Assembly: GCA_039621445.1 (NCBI GenBank)
Contig: CP154956.1
Location: 88,232,482-88,296,481 of the forward strand
DNA length: 64,000 bases
Reading direction: 5' to 3'
DNA from: Euglena gracilis
Lineage: Eukaryota > Euglenida > Euglenophyceae > Euglenales
The position numbers were made by a program, and so were the translations under genes. The notes under the pieces were generated by a model, which saw only the letters and a list, made by a program, of their open reading frames with translations, was not told the DNA's origin and searched no databases. Of this stretch, positions 1 through 12,565 are shown piece by piece. How positions within the stretch are numbered: position 1 is the first letter of the stretch; each line of letters starts with the position of its first letter.

Positions 1-312
1 GCACGTTGGGCTGGCCAAGAAACGGCCTTCTCCTTGGACAGAGCCAAGCCATACAGGCCGTCACCAGCCAAGCTGCAAATGCTGTTGCGGGGGGGGGGGG
101 GGTGTTTGTTCTCAAAAGAAGGCGGAAAAAAATATAAAAACACCGAAAGAATGCCATACCAAAAGTGTGTGTGCAAAATTGCAAGTTGGTTTGCCTGGTT
201 GCACTGTTTTATTTATTTACTTTACTTTTACTTATATTTCATGATGATGTACCGATGATGTGAAATTAATCCGAAAATGTTTGATACCCCCCCCCAGGCA
301 ATTGCCGCGTTA

Positions 313-740
313 CAAATTGGGCAGCACAGAGGGGGGTGACAATTTCCCGGGGTGACAATTTGGCCGGCACAGAGGGGGGTGACAATTGCCCAGGGGCGAC
401 AACTGCCCGGGGGCGTCAATTGCCCACCCGTGTAAGCCAAATTTAAACCAAATGATCAAGAACACCATCTGAAACTCAAATGAACGCAGGAAAAATGCAG
501 GTATGGTCATGATATTGTGCAGAACGTTTTGGTATCCGAAATTTCTCAGCACGTTGTAGCGAAATAGAAGATCAATCGAGTCATGTCGGCGAAAGAAAGT
601 TCACTGCAAACGGGGGGTGGCAAATTGGGCAGCACGGAGGGGGGTGACAATTTCCGGGGGTGACAAATTGGCCGGCACAGCCAGGGGTGACAATTGCCCG
701 GGGGCGTCAATTACCCGGGGGCGTCAATTGCCCGGGGGGG
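313..740. repeat. Pair of GTGACAATTGCCC repeats
   Basis: Near-identical blocks at 313-427 and 624-740 each contain CAAATTGGGCAGCAC, GGGGGGTGACAATTTCC and CGGGGGCGTCAATTGCCC, separated by about 200 unrelated bases. Confidence 0.8.
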
Positions 741-1474
741 GGGGGGTATGCAATGTTGCGGCACTTAGGCCACGGTCCTGTGGCCCTTCCTTTCAAACCC
801 CACACAGAATTCTCCCCCTCAACGCACACGCTTCCACACACCAAACCCATCACTCCAAAGACCACCCAGCTTTTGACTGGGAGAGCATAAAACCAATTGT
901 GTTGGGATCAGATAAAATTGACGTGATAATAACCATTACCATGCCCCGAAATGTAACCGCTTGGTTTGGATTTAGGTTTAATAGGACCCTTGGTTTGACA
1001 GGGGCTTTCTGTCACTTGGTTTCTTGGGTGAACAAGACTGTAATATTTTCTTCTGCTTTGAAGAAGAAAAAAGAGGAAACAAAAAGAGTCTGAAAATCGG
1101 TCAAAAAATACAAAAGCAAAACTAAAATGGGCCATGGAAGGGTTCAGGTAGATGAAAATTCAGGCCAACAAAAAGGGCTACAATAGGTGATTACACACTG
1201 AGGAGGGTCGTGCACTAAAATTTTTGACCAGGTATGAAACTTCACAAAATGCCCCGAAAATCAATGAAACCGGACTTATAAGACGTTGCGTTGTGTGTGA
1301 AATTGAATGCAGGATCCTATTCTGTATAAAATTCCAATTTCAAACAGTGGAGGATGCTTTGTGAAATCTCAACCAATGGAGAGGGTTTGAAACAAAGGCA
1401 GGTGGAGGGAAGCCCCACCAGCCCTCCCTTCAGTGAAGGTAGGGGTCCAGGGCTCTATGGGAAGGCCTTGTGGG

Positions 1475-1745
1475 GGTCGACCCCCCCACCTGGGAGGTGG
1501 GGGGGGGGGGGGCTTGACCCCCCACACCCACCATGGCACCCACGCAAAAAAAAATTACTTCTGCGCCTTCGGCGCCGAAGGAAAAATTTGATCTAAAAAG
1601 CGGTGCCCCCAGAAATAGGGGAAGGCCTCGGACCCCCCCTCCCTACCACCAGGATGGGATGGGTGTTGGTCGACCCCCGCACCCACCACCCATTGGGGTT
1701 GCGGGGATGCCGATACAACCCTGGGGACCCCCCGCTCTTTAGCCA
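1475..1745. repeat. G-run element with central GGCGCCGAAGG hairpin
   Basis: Arms of G/C runs and GACCCCCCACACCCACC/GACCCCCGCACCCACC surround GCGCCTTCGGCGCCGAAGG. Structure matches the other short elements; ends not resolved. Confidence 0.6.
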
Positions 1746-2572
1746 AAATGCCAGAGTTATTGCCATAATATGGATAATAACAAATCCTGACCCACTTTGC
1801 AGCACCCAAAAATTTTCAGGCCATTGGGAGTGTGAAAAGCGCAGCAAACAGGGAGTGGTATTTGTAGAAACACTGCCCACAAGAGCAAACAGCGGACAAC
1901 ACGAACAGAAACAAACGACTTGCCGCCAACGCTGTCAGCTGCCTCGGTTTGCGAGAGGCAGAATGACTGAGCCACTGAATCACCCATCTCTTCAGAGGAT
2001 CACCTGGGGGAGGATGTGGGACAAAGAACTTGAGAATGTGTATAAACCTGGTCCAAATGCTGCAGAAAAAAAAGTGACACTAGGGGCATTGAGGACATTC
2101 AAACCACTTTCTGGCCATGAATTTTCGGGTGAACAATGTGCATCTGCCTCTCGATCCTGGCTGAACAACTCGGAGCAGACCAGCCCACTGAGCTCCGGGC
2201 TGCAGGGGAACCCCCCTAGTCACAGAATGGGTCAGGGAGAAAGGGGAGGCAGAGTTGCCCGTCACTGCTGGGAGACGCTCACAGAAGTGGGCGGAAAGAA
2301 GACTGCCGGAGGTGCAGCGTGCCACTAAAGCCGCCCGAGAACCCCAAAGCTTCATTGCGGATTGATGGAGAGCAGTCGGCGGGGGAGACCGCGCCCGCCC
2401 CTGCGCGCTTTCATCCCAGCAGCCCAGCAGCGGCCCACCAAGTACCGATGTGGCTTATGGCGGTGAGCTCTGGAGCCACGGGCATGGCTTTCCTTCAAAC
2501 GTCAATGCTTGGCTAAGGAGGCACCCCCTCCTCTTGGGACCTCACCAGCCTTGCACCTGGAGTGCCACACCG

Positions 2573-2757
2573 AACACAAATTCCCACACAAATTTCCACA
2601 CAAATTCCCACGCAAATTCCCACACAAATTCCCACACAAATTCCCACACAAATTCCCACACAAATTCCCACACAAATTCCCACACAAATTCCCACACAAA
2701 TCCCCACACAAATTCGCACACAAATCCCCACACACATTCCAACACAAATTCCAAATC
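2573..2757 (+). repeat. 12-bp tandem repeat ACACAAATTCCC
   Basis: About 15 copies of ACACAAATTCCC with a few point changes. All frames stay open (HKFP, TNSH or CVGI type repeats) because of the repeat period; these are not considered genes. Confidence 0.93.
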
Positions 2758-3894
2758 CAATTGCCCCATGGTGTGGCCGGAATTTTGTCTGACAATAGGA
2801 GGGATACGTTCATGGAGGGGAATAGCGGGATTGCGATTTCAGAGAAATGCCCCAAAAGCTGCTGGAGCCAAAAAGGTCACTCGAAGTAAGTGTGACCAGA
2901 ATGCCAACACCACCAACTCGTTGTGTGCTGCAGGGCTCAGCCGGAAAATGCTGGTACTCGGCGGCAGCTGTGGGGTTGGTGGGGCAGGAAGGGAGAAGGC
3001 AAAGGGAGGCGTGGGCATATGGGCATACGCAGCCATGCTGCCATCACCTGGGGACCTTTAATGAATCTGGTGCTGGCAAAGCAGAGGGACATTTGGAAAG
3101 CCTCGCGAGGGGTATAAATACAAAAAAGAACTCATGGATGGAGTATGCATTTTTAACGTTAAAATTGCATTGTGGGAAATACCAATCCTCTCAAAGTATG
3201 CAACCTCACAAAATAAAAGAATCCGCCAGAGGGCTTTGGTTTGGTAGCCAAGTGTAATAATACCCTCCCCAGGGGAGCGCCGATAAATGCCACACGAGCA
3301 GCACGCTAAAAATCGAAAACCGACTGCCAGGGTTTCGGTTTGACAATAAGTTTGATATTTTGCTCTGGGAAAAATGGTGTCAGCTGTAATTTTGCTCAAA
3401 AGTGTCTGAATTTTTGTAATGTGATGAAATTGAAGTGGAAAAAATCAGTGTCTTTGGTTTCGGAATTATGGTTTTTCCCACCCTCCAAATAAAACAAGGG
3501 GAAATATGCAACAAGGTCCCTTAAAATAGGAAGCAAAACGAACAAAAAAAATGCAAGTTGCATGTAAATTCCTGACTTTCATGCTGGAGAGGGCTTGGAA
3601 AAAATCTCACATCCTCCAGGGAAATTTTTTGCTAAAAGACTTTGCAATAATGCAATTTTATTATGCAATATAGTGCATGTTTTTCGGCAATTTCTCTGAT
3701 GGGACACAGAAAATCATAAGCAAAAAAATCCTTGTCCTGCACATATTCTCTAAAGAATGCCAAAATAAACTACCAAAAACAACCAAATGAATGACACACC
3801 AAAAAGAAATTATGGTGCAAATTTGCAAAGTGACACGGTTCGTTTGCCCAGTTGCATGCACTGTTTATTCTTTACTTATTTTCATTTTGCAAAT

Positions 3895-4260
3895 ACTGAT
3901 GAATATGCAACATATAAAATATGTAAAATATATAAAATATATAAAATATATAAAATACATAAAATATACAAAATGACAAAAGATATAAAATATGAAAATA
4001 TATAAAAGAAAAATATAAAATATGAAAATATATAAAATGACAAAATGGCAAAATATAAAATATATAAAAATATATAAAATATAAATATGATATAATATAT
4101 ATAATATATAAAATTAGTGAATAATACAATATAAAAACATCTAAAATATATAAAAAAATAATGGAAAATACAAAAAAAAAAAAACAACAGAATTGAGAAG
4201 ATATATATTTATAGTTTCACAATATATACAAAATATAATATATAAACATATAAAAGAGCC
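3895..4260. repeat. AT-rich TATAAAA tandem tract
   Basis: Degenerate repeats of ATATAAAAT/ACAAAATG over about 365 bases. No gene signal. Similar short AT tracts occur at 4951-5000 and 48553-48675. Confidence 0.9.
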
Positions 4261-5410
4261 CTCATTTGTTGCAACCCCCAGAGCTGTGGGGTGGGGAGGG
4301 GGTCGCCCCCCCACCGAATCCTGGTGGGTGGAGGGGCAGAGATTTTGTTAAGTTTGTGACATGGTGGGGCTGGGCGGAGTGGTTTCCTTTTTTTTTTCCC
4401 GGTGCGAAGTCCAGAATAATTTCTGGTGCCCAAAAGTCCCTCCCGCCTGGCTCGGCCCCCCTCCCCTTCACCCCTCAATACCCTGATGGGGGGGCGACAC
4501 AGGCTGCCCCTCCCTCCCCCTGCTTGTACCACCAAACAAATTTGTATGCCCTCTCCCATTTGGCTTCCTTGTTTGAGCATCAAAGGTAATGGACTTGAAC
4601 CATCTGGGCAACAGAGCTGGGCAACTGAACTTTTTCTCGAATTCTGGTTGGATTTTCCCCATTTTTTCTGCATCATTTACCCCGCCCACAAACGCACAGG
4701 TTTTATATTCAGTGAAACTCAAGATCCTTAGGGTTTATTTTTAGATTTGGGGGATGGTTTTATCGTTTTAGGAGCTTATGCAAGCTGCGTAATTTGCATT
4801 TGATACACAATCCAAATTATACAACCCAAAAAAATTCTATTTTTTTTGCACTTTGTGCACCGAAAAAATTTAAGAAGTCGCATTTTTGCATTCTTGCCAA
4901 TTTTTTTGGGAAAATGCGCAGGCAAATCGCTCACTACCAGACAACTGGGTATTTTATATATTTTACATATTTATATATTTTATATATATTACATATTTTG
5001 GAAACAGGTTGTAAGTGGAAAACAAGGAAGTGTCAAGAAACATGAAAAAAAAGTGGTATTTAATTCGCTCTTTTGAGATATCTGAATAATGATTCTTGGA
5101 TGGTTTACGTCGAGTTTTGGAATTTCATGCAATATCAGCAAATCAATGAGGCAAAAACCCCAAACGATTTTTGTGATTTTGGTAACCAAAGAAAAACGCA
5201 GCCATTGGGTCGTGACATGCAGAAGTAACCCAAAAAAATAAACCACTGGGGGGTTTCACCCCCCTCACCAGTTTTGACATCAAAGATCTCAAAGGTTCAG
5301 GGGGGGCGAGGGGTCCCCTCAAAAATTATTCCGGCGCTTCGCACCGGTAAACTGTACCCGGGGGGGGGGGGGGGCTCGAATGCCCCTCCTGGGGGAGGGG
5401 AGTCCATTGT

Positions 5411-5466
5411 TTAAGGTGTGTCCAAGGTGTGTCCTTGGACACACCTTAAGGTAAGGTGTGTCCAAC
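5411..5466. repeat. AAGGTGTGTCC palindrome cluster
   Basis: AAGGTGTGTCC occurs three times with one inverted copy GGACACACCTT, forming a hairpin next to G-rich element sequence. Confidence 0.75.
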
Positions 5467-5469
5467 CAT

Positions 5470-5760
5470 ACCCCCCAGGAGGGCAACTGACTGGCTTTTT
5501 CAAAGTGACTCACTGGTTTTTGGCTCCAGACCCCCCTGGGGGGCCCCCTGGGGGGGGGGGTTAGATCGGCCAGGATTGGCTGAAATCGGCCACCCGGCGC
5601 CGAAGGCGCCGGAATATGTTGTGGGGTTTTGGTTAAAATCCTTTGTTCGGATCGAATGGCTAAAATGACCAACCTCCCACGGGGGGGGGGGTTGGAAATA
5701 GGTGACTGGTTTTTGAAAAGTGACTGACTGGTTTTTGAAAGTGGAAAGTGACCCACCCCT
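5470..5760. repeat. G-run element, GACTGGTTTTTG family
   Basis: Contains repeated GTGACTGACTGGTTTTTG and a central GGCGCCGAAGGCGCC hairpin between G tracts. Inverted relatives with CAGTCAGTCACT lie at 14025-14345 and 40344-40660, and another at 52290-52440. Boundaries not resolved. Confidence 0.65.
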
Positions 5761-7155
5761 ACCCACTGGGGGTCAGTAAGCAATGCTGTGTGGTCCCCGG
5801 GCCGGGGGGGGGGGGGGGGCTGGAGACCCCCCAAAGAAGCTTTTTTCCCCCGGTGCTTCGCTTTTTGTCATCTCCTTTCGTCAATTTGGAATAAAATAAC
5901 CTGAAAATACAATTTTGGGCATTGGTGAAGCTGACAGTGGAGGGAAAAGTCCGGAGGGGGAGCTGTGGGCGGCTCCAGGGGGAGACAGGGCAAAGTGAGG
6001 AAGCATGGCACAATGGGGAAGAGGGAGGGAGAGCCTGCCTTTCGTCATCAATCGCGTAGCAAAAGGTGGGTGGGAGAGAGGGCTCCAGAGTCAAAATAAA
6101 TGCTGTCTTTCAATGGGCGTTGTAGGACAAATGCAACGTGTTCCATAAAAAAAAAACAAGAATAAAAGCGACTTTTTTGCTCTTGTGTGTTTGTGAAAAC
6201 TCTATTTTCCAGCAGCAAATGAATAATAGGGAACAGGGAATAGGGAAATATTCAAACCGTACAAATAAAAAGCAGCAGGGTTTCTGCCAAAACAAAACAA
6301 CAGTGCAAATCGGTGGCACCCCCCTAGAAGTCCAGTAAAATAAGACGCCCTTTCTCAAAGTGTGACCGAAAATTCATGCATAGGGGCCAAAACTGGAAAG
6401 TGCACACCCGTTGCATAAAAAAAAAAGGATAACGAAGGGACAAAGGGGTAGGCTACAACGATGAATAGCACACATGGATATATTGTTTGGTGTTGTCCTC
6501 GTGTTGAGGGACCCAGAGTTCACAGGGGGGACTGGGCTGGCAGGCTGAGGCCAGGCTGTATCGTGTGCTGTGGGATTGCGGAGGTGAAAATGCTCAGGGG
6601 CAGTGGAGAACTGCTGTGGGTTGTGTTTCCCCTTGCTGCTTTGGTGTCGTCTCTCCCGTAAAGACAAGGAAACTCCTCAAAAACCGTGCACAAGGACTGG
6701 CACCCGCCCTGTATTTCGTGGACATAAAAACAATTCACAGAACGATTGGCCCCACTCAAAAAGAAAGACACCCTATTAATTGTGGACATGCTGTTTACGC
6801 TTAACGAGGCATATGAAAATTGAAAAAAGATTCTCTGAATACGGTGTGAGGAACCTTTGGTGCACCTCGATCAAAATCCCTCTTCAAGCGCTTTGCACAA
6901 ACAGCAACAGAATTCAGCCACACTGCATAGCGCTCTTGTTCTGGAAGAAACAGGGTGCGTTGTGGTGGGGGCTGACATTTGAACATAGAAAACAAACCAT
7001 ATGCGGGGGGGGGGGTAAACGAGGGGATAATGAATTACATTATCAGTCCACCCGCAGTTCACCATTATTATTTATAGTTGCATTGGTTGCCAAGTGGGAT
7101 TCGGATCTACAATACCAACACTGCCCAAATGGAATGTGAAAGATTGTGTAGAATT

Positions 7156-7322
7156 TCAGGCGTCGAGGAGTTGGCGGAATTGCTTTTGCTTGCTGCCATT
7201 TAATGTCGCAGAGAGCCTGCGTGGAGCTTTCTGGAATGCTGCTGGCACCCCAGGCATAGAGCGAGCCACTGGTGCTGATGCTGGCACAGTCATCGTTGTC
7301 GTCACTCTTGGTCCTCGGAGGG
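7156..7322 (-). CDS. Second gene, possible terminal exon
   Basis: Acceptor CAATCCTGCAG|CC in phase 1, then an open frame with VPASAPVARSMPGVPAAFQK and the basic end RRLSATLNGSKQKQFRQLLD-A before TGA. A different frame is also open here, so the reading frame rests on phase alone. Confidence 0.4.
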
Positions 7323-7731
7323 CTGCAGGATTGGGCAGGTGCGGAGTCGACCCACCACGGACAGTCCGTCCATCAAAGGACAATTTGAGCCAAGCGTGGA
7401 AAAGGGGGGGGGGGTCAAAAAATCTTCAGTGATAAGATGCAGGTGACCATTTCTCTTTCCACTTTTGTGTCCATGTGGAAATTGAGGGAAGTTAGTGAAG
7501 CTCAATGATAATTTTTTTTGAAAATACGCATGGTTTTGGTTCCGGGAGCTTAAAGCCCTGATGCCATCCCCCGGATTTGACACGAGACTTTGTGTTTTAA
7601 GGACTCCTGTGGGGGGGGGGGGGCTGAAGTCCAGACGAGCAGAATCAGGGCTTCGTGGCAGGCCAAAAACTAAGCCAAAACCGCCAACGCGAAATCCTGC
7701 GAAATCGCGAGGGGAGGACAGAAACCGCCAC

Positions 7732-7833
7732 CAGCAGCCCCCCGCCCTCCACTCGCCGAGTCGCCCTCGCTCCATGCCCACTGGTGCGAGCACAGGGCCT
7801 CGATGTACATCGTGGAGTGCCGGGCACGGGCAT
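7732..7833 (-). CDS. Second gene, possible internal exon
   Basis: Acceptor CCGAACAG|AT (phase 1), donor GCTGCTG|GTGGCG (phase 1). Encodes ARARHSTMYIEALCSHQWAW then SEGDSASGG. Phases fit the exons at 11697 and 7322. No family recognised; other exons may lie between. Confidence 0.4.
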
Positions 7834-8329
7834 CTGTTCGGAATAAAACGTATTTCTTATAGAGCCGATGACTTAGTGATGTGTAAAGCTGGTTCCTACT
7901 TATAAAGCTGATTACTCATTAATGTGGCAAATAAAATAATAATCAAAAATAATATCAAGAATTTCATCTTTCATCATGTAAATACAATAAAAACAATACA
8001 TACAAGAAATACAAGAAAATCAATACAAGAAAAGAAAATCAGGCCACCGGTTGTTAAAATTTGGGTTCAAGGGTTTGCTGCCATTAACCAAAACAATATG
8101 TTTTCTTCTGTCTTCTCCGTTGTAATCAAAGGAGGTGACGTAAATAACCCCCATCTGTAAGCAACTCTTTGGTCTATTTTCAGCCAACCCCCAAATATTA
8201 GCAATCCCCAGACCCTGATTGGTCCATACGAAAGAAATTTCATTAAAACGGAAAAAAAAAAATTGCAGAATACAGCAAAATCCAAAGAAAAGCAACCCCA
8301 ACATATAAGTAACCACCAGGGTGAAATTG

Positions 8330-8560
8330 ACCAGAGGGGGGCCCTAGAGTGCCTGGGGCAGGCAGGCACCCCCTTGGGGGTTAGTGCCTGCCTGGTCGTG
8401 CCCAAAGTGCCCAAAATGGCCTTTTCTAGACTTCCGGCGCCCAAGGCCGAGTGCCCAGGCACTTTTGGCCCTTGTTCCCCCCCCCGGGGGGTCGGTCAGA
8501 TCTGGGTGTTTTGGAGTGCTTGCCCAGGCAGGAACCCCCCTGGGGGTGGGATGCCTGGTG
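8330..8560. repeat. GCCTGCCCAGGCAGGCAC-type element
   Basis: Contains GGGGCAGGCAGGCACCCCC, GTGCCTGCCTGG and GCTTGCCCAGGCAGG around GGCGCCCAAGGC. The same parts occur at 29350-29400 and 30160-30410 inside the composite element. Confidence 0.7.
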
Positions 8561-10549
8561 ACCACTGATGCCGAATTTCAGAAACCCAAGTATAAGCAAC
8601 TGGTTGCTTATATGCGGGGGGGGGGGCTGATGTGACAAACACAGCAAAATAGCTCCTAACCAAATGTGAAAATCAAGAACAATGTAAATCAGACAATTTA
8701 CTGTCATTTCTGCCAGATTTCTCCTGAGAATATCCTTGGACTTGTGACGAGCCTTGCCAACACCATGGTATGACGCCGTTAAAAAAAAATACAACAACTA
8801 CTACTACAAAAAAATCGGCAAAAATATCATCAGGTATGCATCAATATGCAAGGGCTAAGAGACACAGAACCACGGAAAAGTTTTGAACAGCAGATGCAAA
8901 CACTGTCACATCCCCATCGCTCAAACCGCAACCACAAAACTCCCAAACCATGGCAATTACTTCAGGAAGCCGGGCACAGGCTGGAGGGATGGGGAGATGA
9001 AGGGTAGGGTAATTTTCCTGTCAAATTAATCGTGGGTGCGTGCGTAGCACTGCCGCCTCCTGCGGCACGGGTTGCGCTTCGTTTTGACCCCTACTGTGTG
9101 ATTTTGTAGGCTTCGTAACTCCTCAAAGTTGGGGTGAGCTTCTAGGGGAATGGTGCCTTTCGTGGCTGGGGTGTGCTGACATTTTAGCCCTCCGCCTGAG
9201 GGGGCCTGGCACACGTTGTTGTGATAACTGGCTCGCTTGCAGCAAAAAGGGGCCCTTTGGGTTCACTGCACACACCATCGAGGCCGATTCCAAACAATGA
9301 TCTGAACGAATTGAACTCTTGTGTGCGACAACTCCAGTTAGTGCCTCTAAAAGCCCCACAAATTCATAAAACTTGGAACTTTGGACTTCGTTTAGGGGAA
9401 GGGGGGTACCCCAGCCCAGTCGGGGAAAAAAAAATGCACAAAACTGCGCACTTGTGGGAAAAATGCACAAAATCCGTTCCAAAAAACACATCCCCTCCCC
9501 TCCTTCGTTCCCCCCCCCATCCGCCCACGCTCACTCAGGCTCATGCCCGCTGCCTGGGGCCACCCCGCCTCGAATGGCCACGCACCCCCCACAAGTGGGC
9601 GAATGGACGAACCCTGTCCCTCCAGAGGTTTTTCAGGACCCCGGGGGAGGCGGGGCCCGCACTCATCCACCACCTTCTGCCCTCCGGGGGGGGGGGGGTC
9701 GGGGGAACCCACTTTTGGGGTGCCAATTCTGGATCCAAAACAAACTATCTGGCGCTTCACGCCGAAAATAGAAGAAACCCCCTCCTCCGGCAGGGTACCT
9801 ACTCAACCCGACCTCCCCCCCCCCCCAGAGGAGAGGGCTTGGCCGGGACCAACCCCCTCCCTTTGGGTCACAACACCTAAGAAAACTTCTGCTCCCCTAA
9901 ATATTGCCGACTGAATTCCGGCCATGCCCCACGATCATTTTCTCATTTGCTTAACCTTGGAGAGTAAAGTACAGCCTCTGCAGGTCGCTCATAACTTCAA
10001 TGATTATATTAATGGGATCAATGACGTCTCGTGGAACAATAACATGTATTTGATGTCCCCCATCCCGAAACAGGGTTGGGGGGGGGTTGTTCATAATTAT
10101 GCAAAATGGAATGGGTGTGGGTTGCATCTTCACAGATTGGGTCTCCCAAACAGCCGATTTGGAATCTCCCTGTGCTGTATCGTCACACCTCTACACCCTT
10201 CGATCGTGATTGGGATGCTTCAGCCCTCCCCATGGGGAGGTCTCGGTTCTTTTCCACCTTATCCCCTGCTAAGTTCAAACAACCCTCAAATTCGAACAAC
10301 CATTGCGGCAAAACAAACGAACAACCAAATAAAAGTCACCTCCAGGAGACCATGCACAAAATACAAAATCACAAAATTTATTATTATTTTATATTATATT
10401 ATTATATTATTATTATTATTATATTATTATTTCAAAATACAACTAAATCAAATTAAAACATCACAAAATACAAGAAACGTTAATGCCCAGTGTCATGGGT
10501 GGACCTCAGTGGAGTGAATTTGCCTGGCCCATGCTTCCGGAAACAGAAC

Positions 10550-10653
10550 CTGGCTGTGACTCCAGGCAGCGCGAGGAGGCTGCGGCAGTGAGGCTTCGCG
10601 CCGGAAGCCGAGGCGTTGAGGGCAGGTACGGCAGCCAGATGAGATGCAGAATA
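10550..10653 (-). CDS. Possible exon, Ala/Ser-rich
   Basis: Acceptor CACCGAAG|TAT and donor CACAGCCAG|GTTC bound a frame containing YSASHLAAVPALNASASGAK. The plus strand also has a plausible exon here (GGCAG|GTACGG donor), so strand and reality are uncertain. It does not fit the phase of the four-exon model. Confidence 0.22.
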
Positions 10654-11696
10654 CTTCGGTGGCATCTACACTTCACCACCCCATCTACAAAGTATATACT
10701 CTATATACTACACACCATCACCAAAGTATGTATTCTTATTAGTATGGGTTATATGTACATAAACGTAATGTACACAATGCAGGCAGCCTTATATTACTGG
10801 AACCCCCGGGGGCCCAATCGTACGACGGCGGGGGGGGGGGGGACGTCAACCCCCTGAGTCGTGCAAGTGCGGTCAATGAGCGGTTTTGGCCTATTCCGTA
10901 ACCCTAACCCTGTCCGTCATTACCCCATTTTTCCGACCTGGCATCTGAAAAATTGCCCGAAAAAAACGGGGTACCGGTGTTTCATACAACCAGGAACGGC
11001 CCCTCTTCATTCGATTGGGCCCCTTGGAGAAGGCGGGGACAGTGATGTGAAACTGCCACACATAAATATACATAAATATACAAATATACAAGTATATGGC
11101 ATATGAGTGAGTATCCATGAAAACTTTCATTTTTGTTGCAAAGGATTTTTGGTTCCTGGGTTTCCGGACGCCCCAAAAGGGGTCCCCCAACTGTGAATCG
11201 GCGATAAATCACCGAAGATTTTGGGCAGTTCTTGACCCGGGTGTGTGAAGGAAGAAAGGAACGCACCCAGTGCTCAGCATGACATAACAAACCAGAGACT
11301 ATGATGCTGTGCATCATTTGGGGTACGAACATTTTTTTCGAAAAAAAAGATGATTCTTGCTCTTTCACTTCAAGTTGTGTGGCTTCCAGGAAGCGTTTAG
11401 GGGTGGCACATTTCACAGTTCTTTCAGCTGCATTTGGTTCTTACTGATTTCTGATTTTTTTTATATTCCCACCTTTTTCCCCTAAGAGAGCCTGCTCTTT
11501 GGAAGTAAATTTCTGAATTTCATACGTTGAGGCATACTTCATGTTTCCAGCTTTCTGGGATTTTGCTAAAAATATGAAGAAATATTGAAACATTTTCAGG
11601 TGAATGACCCTTGGGGCAGTGTGGACAAATTTTGAGACGGTTTTCCCCGCCAATGGCACTGGCAAAACAAACGCAGCGCTGCCCGCTGCCCGTCAC

Positions 11697-11867
11697 CCTG
11701 CCGGGCCGTGGGTAAGGTCTTCGGGGTCTTGGGGAGGCAGGAGGGCTTGGCGGGGGGTTGGGCGAAGTCTGCGTGGTAGGGGATGACGTAGGCGGAGGAG
11801 CCGCCGCAGCCCATGGAACAAGGGGCGCTGGGAGGGCTGTCAGGGGATGGGGAGACTGGGTTTGTAA
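11697..11867 (-). CDS. Second gene, internal exon (Pro/Ser/Cys-rich)
   Basis: Acceptor CTCCCTTGCAG|TT takes phase 1, matching the 12478 exon. Donor GGCAGG|GTGACG leaves phase 1. Encodes NPVSPSPDSPPSAPCSMGCG followed by SSAYVIPYHADFAQPPAKP. Internal MGCGGSS resembles a myristoylated start, but the phase fit favours an internal exon. Confidence 0.5.
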
Positions 11868-11969
11868 CTGCAAGGGAGCCTGGGGCCATGGGAACGGGAG
11901 GCGAAGGGAAGGAGGGTGGAGCGTGGTTCGCATTCACCTTGATATTTACGTTTACATTTACATTAAGGA

Positions 11970-12395
11970 TACGGGGGAGGAGAGTGAGAGGGAGAGGGAG
12001 GAGAGAGGGAGAGGAGAGGGAGAGGGAGAGGAGAGTAGAGCGGAGTACGGGGAGAGGGAGAGGATGAGGGATATGAGAGGTGAGAGGGAGAAGGAGAGGG
12101 GAGAGGGAGAGGCGAGGCATAGGGAGAAGGAGGAGGGAGAGGAGAGGGGAGAGGGAGAGGGAGAGTGAGAGGGACATGGACAGGGGCAGGCACAGGCACA
12201 GGGGACGAGGACAGGGACAGGACAGGGAGCAGGGACCAGGGACATTGACAGGACAGGGACTAGGACATGTACAGTTGACAGGCAGGTGACAGGGATGAGT
12301 AGAGGAGGGGGAGAGGGAGAGGGAGAGTGGAGAGGGACATTGACATAGGAGAGGGAGAGGGAGAGGGATAGAGAGAGAGAGGGAGAGAGATGGGT
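11970..12395 (+). repeat. Purine-rich (GGGAGA)n tract
   Basis: About 425 bases of GGGAGAGG/GGACAGGG repeats, almost all purine on the plus strand. Lies in the intron between the 12478 and 11697 exons, so it is a pyrimidine tract in that transcript. Confidence 0.93.
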
Positions 12396-12477
12396 AGTGA
12401 TAGGTAGTATTATATTATTATTTATATTTATATTTATATTTGCATTTATGTATATTTGAATGTGCATTAAAACTTAC

Positions 12478-12565
12478 CACCCAGTGTTTGTGCCTCCTTG
12501 TTGGAGAGGAGGGTGTCCACCTGTTGCTCAAATGCCAGGTGGGTTTCCGCCTCCTCCAGTGCTTG
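12478..12565 (-). CDS. Second gene, internal exon (coiled-coil-like)
   Basis: Encodes QALEEAETHLAFEQQVDTLL then SNKEAQTLG, charged and heptad-like. Flanked by acceptor CACTGGGCAG|CAA and a strong donor GGGTG|GTAAGT, phase 0 in and 1 out. It resembles helical linkers of signalling proteins but no family can be named. Upstream exons were not found. Confidence 0.6.

Larger units (their letters stand above)
1..7155. other. No gene recognised
   Basis: Apart from the repeats listed, this stretch holds AT-biased unique sequence with no exon I can support. A possible short plus-strand exon ending at TCGAA|GTAAGT near 2886 was seen but has no partner. Confidence 0.6.

Noticed and set aside
2502-2889. 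Overlapping open frames with His-Lys-Phe-Pro or Cys-Val-Gly-Ile repeats
   Set aside because: Product of a 12-bp tandem repeat; every frame of both strands is open.
11697-11814. MGCGGSS as an N-myristoylated protein start
   Set aside because: The motif is typical, but a strong acceptor 53 bases upstream takes exactly the phase supplied by the 12478-12565 exon, so an internal exon is preferred. Not excluded.
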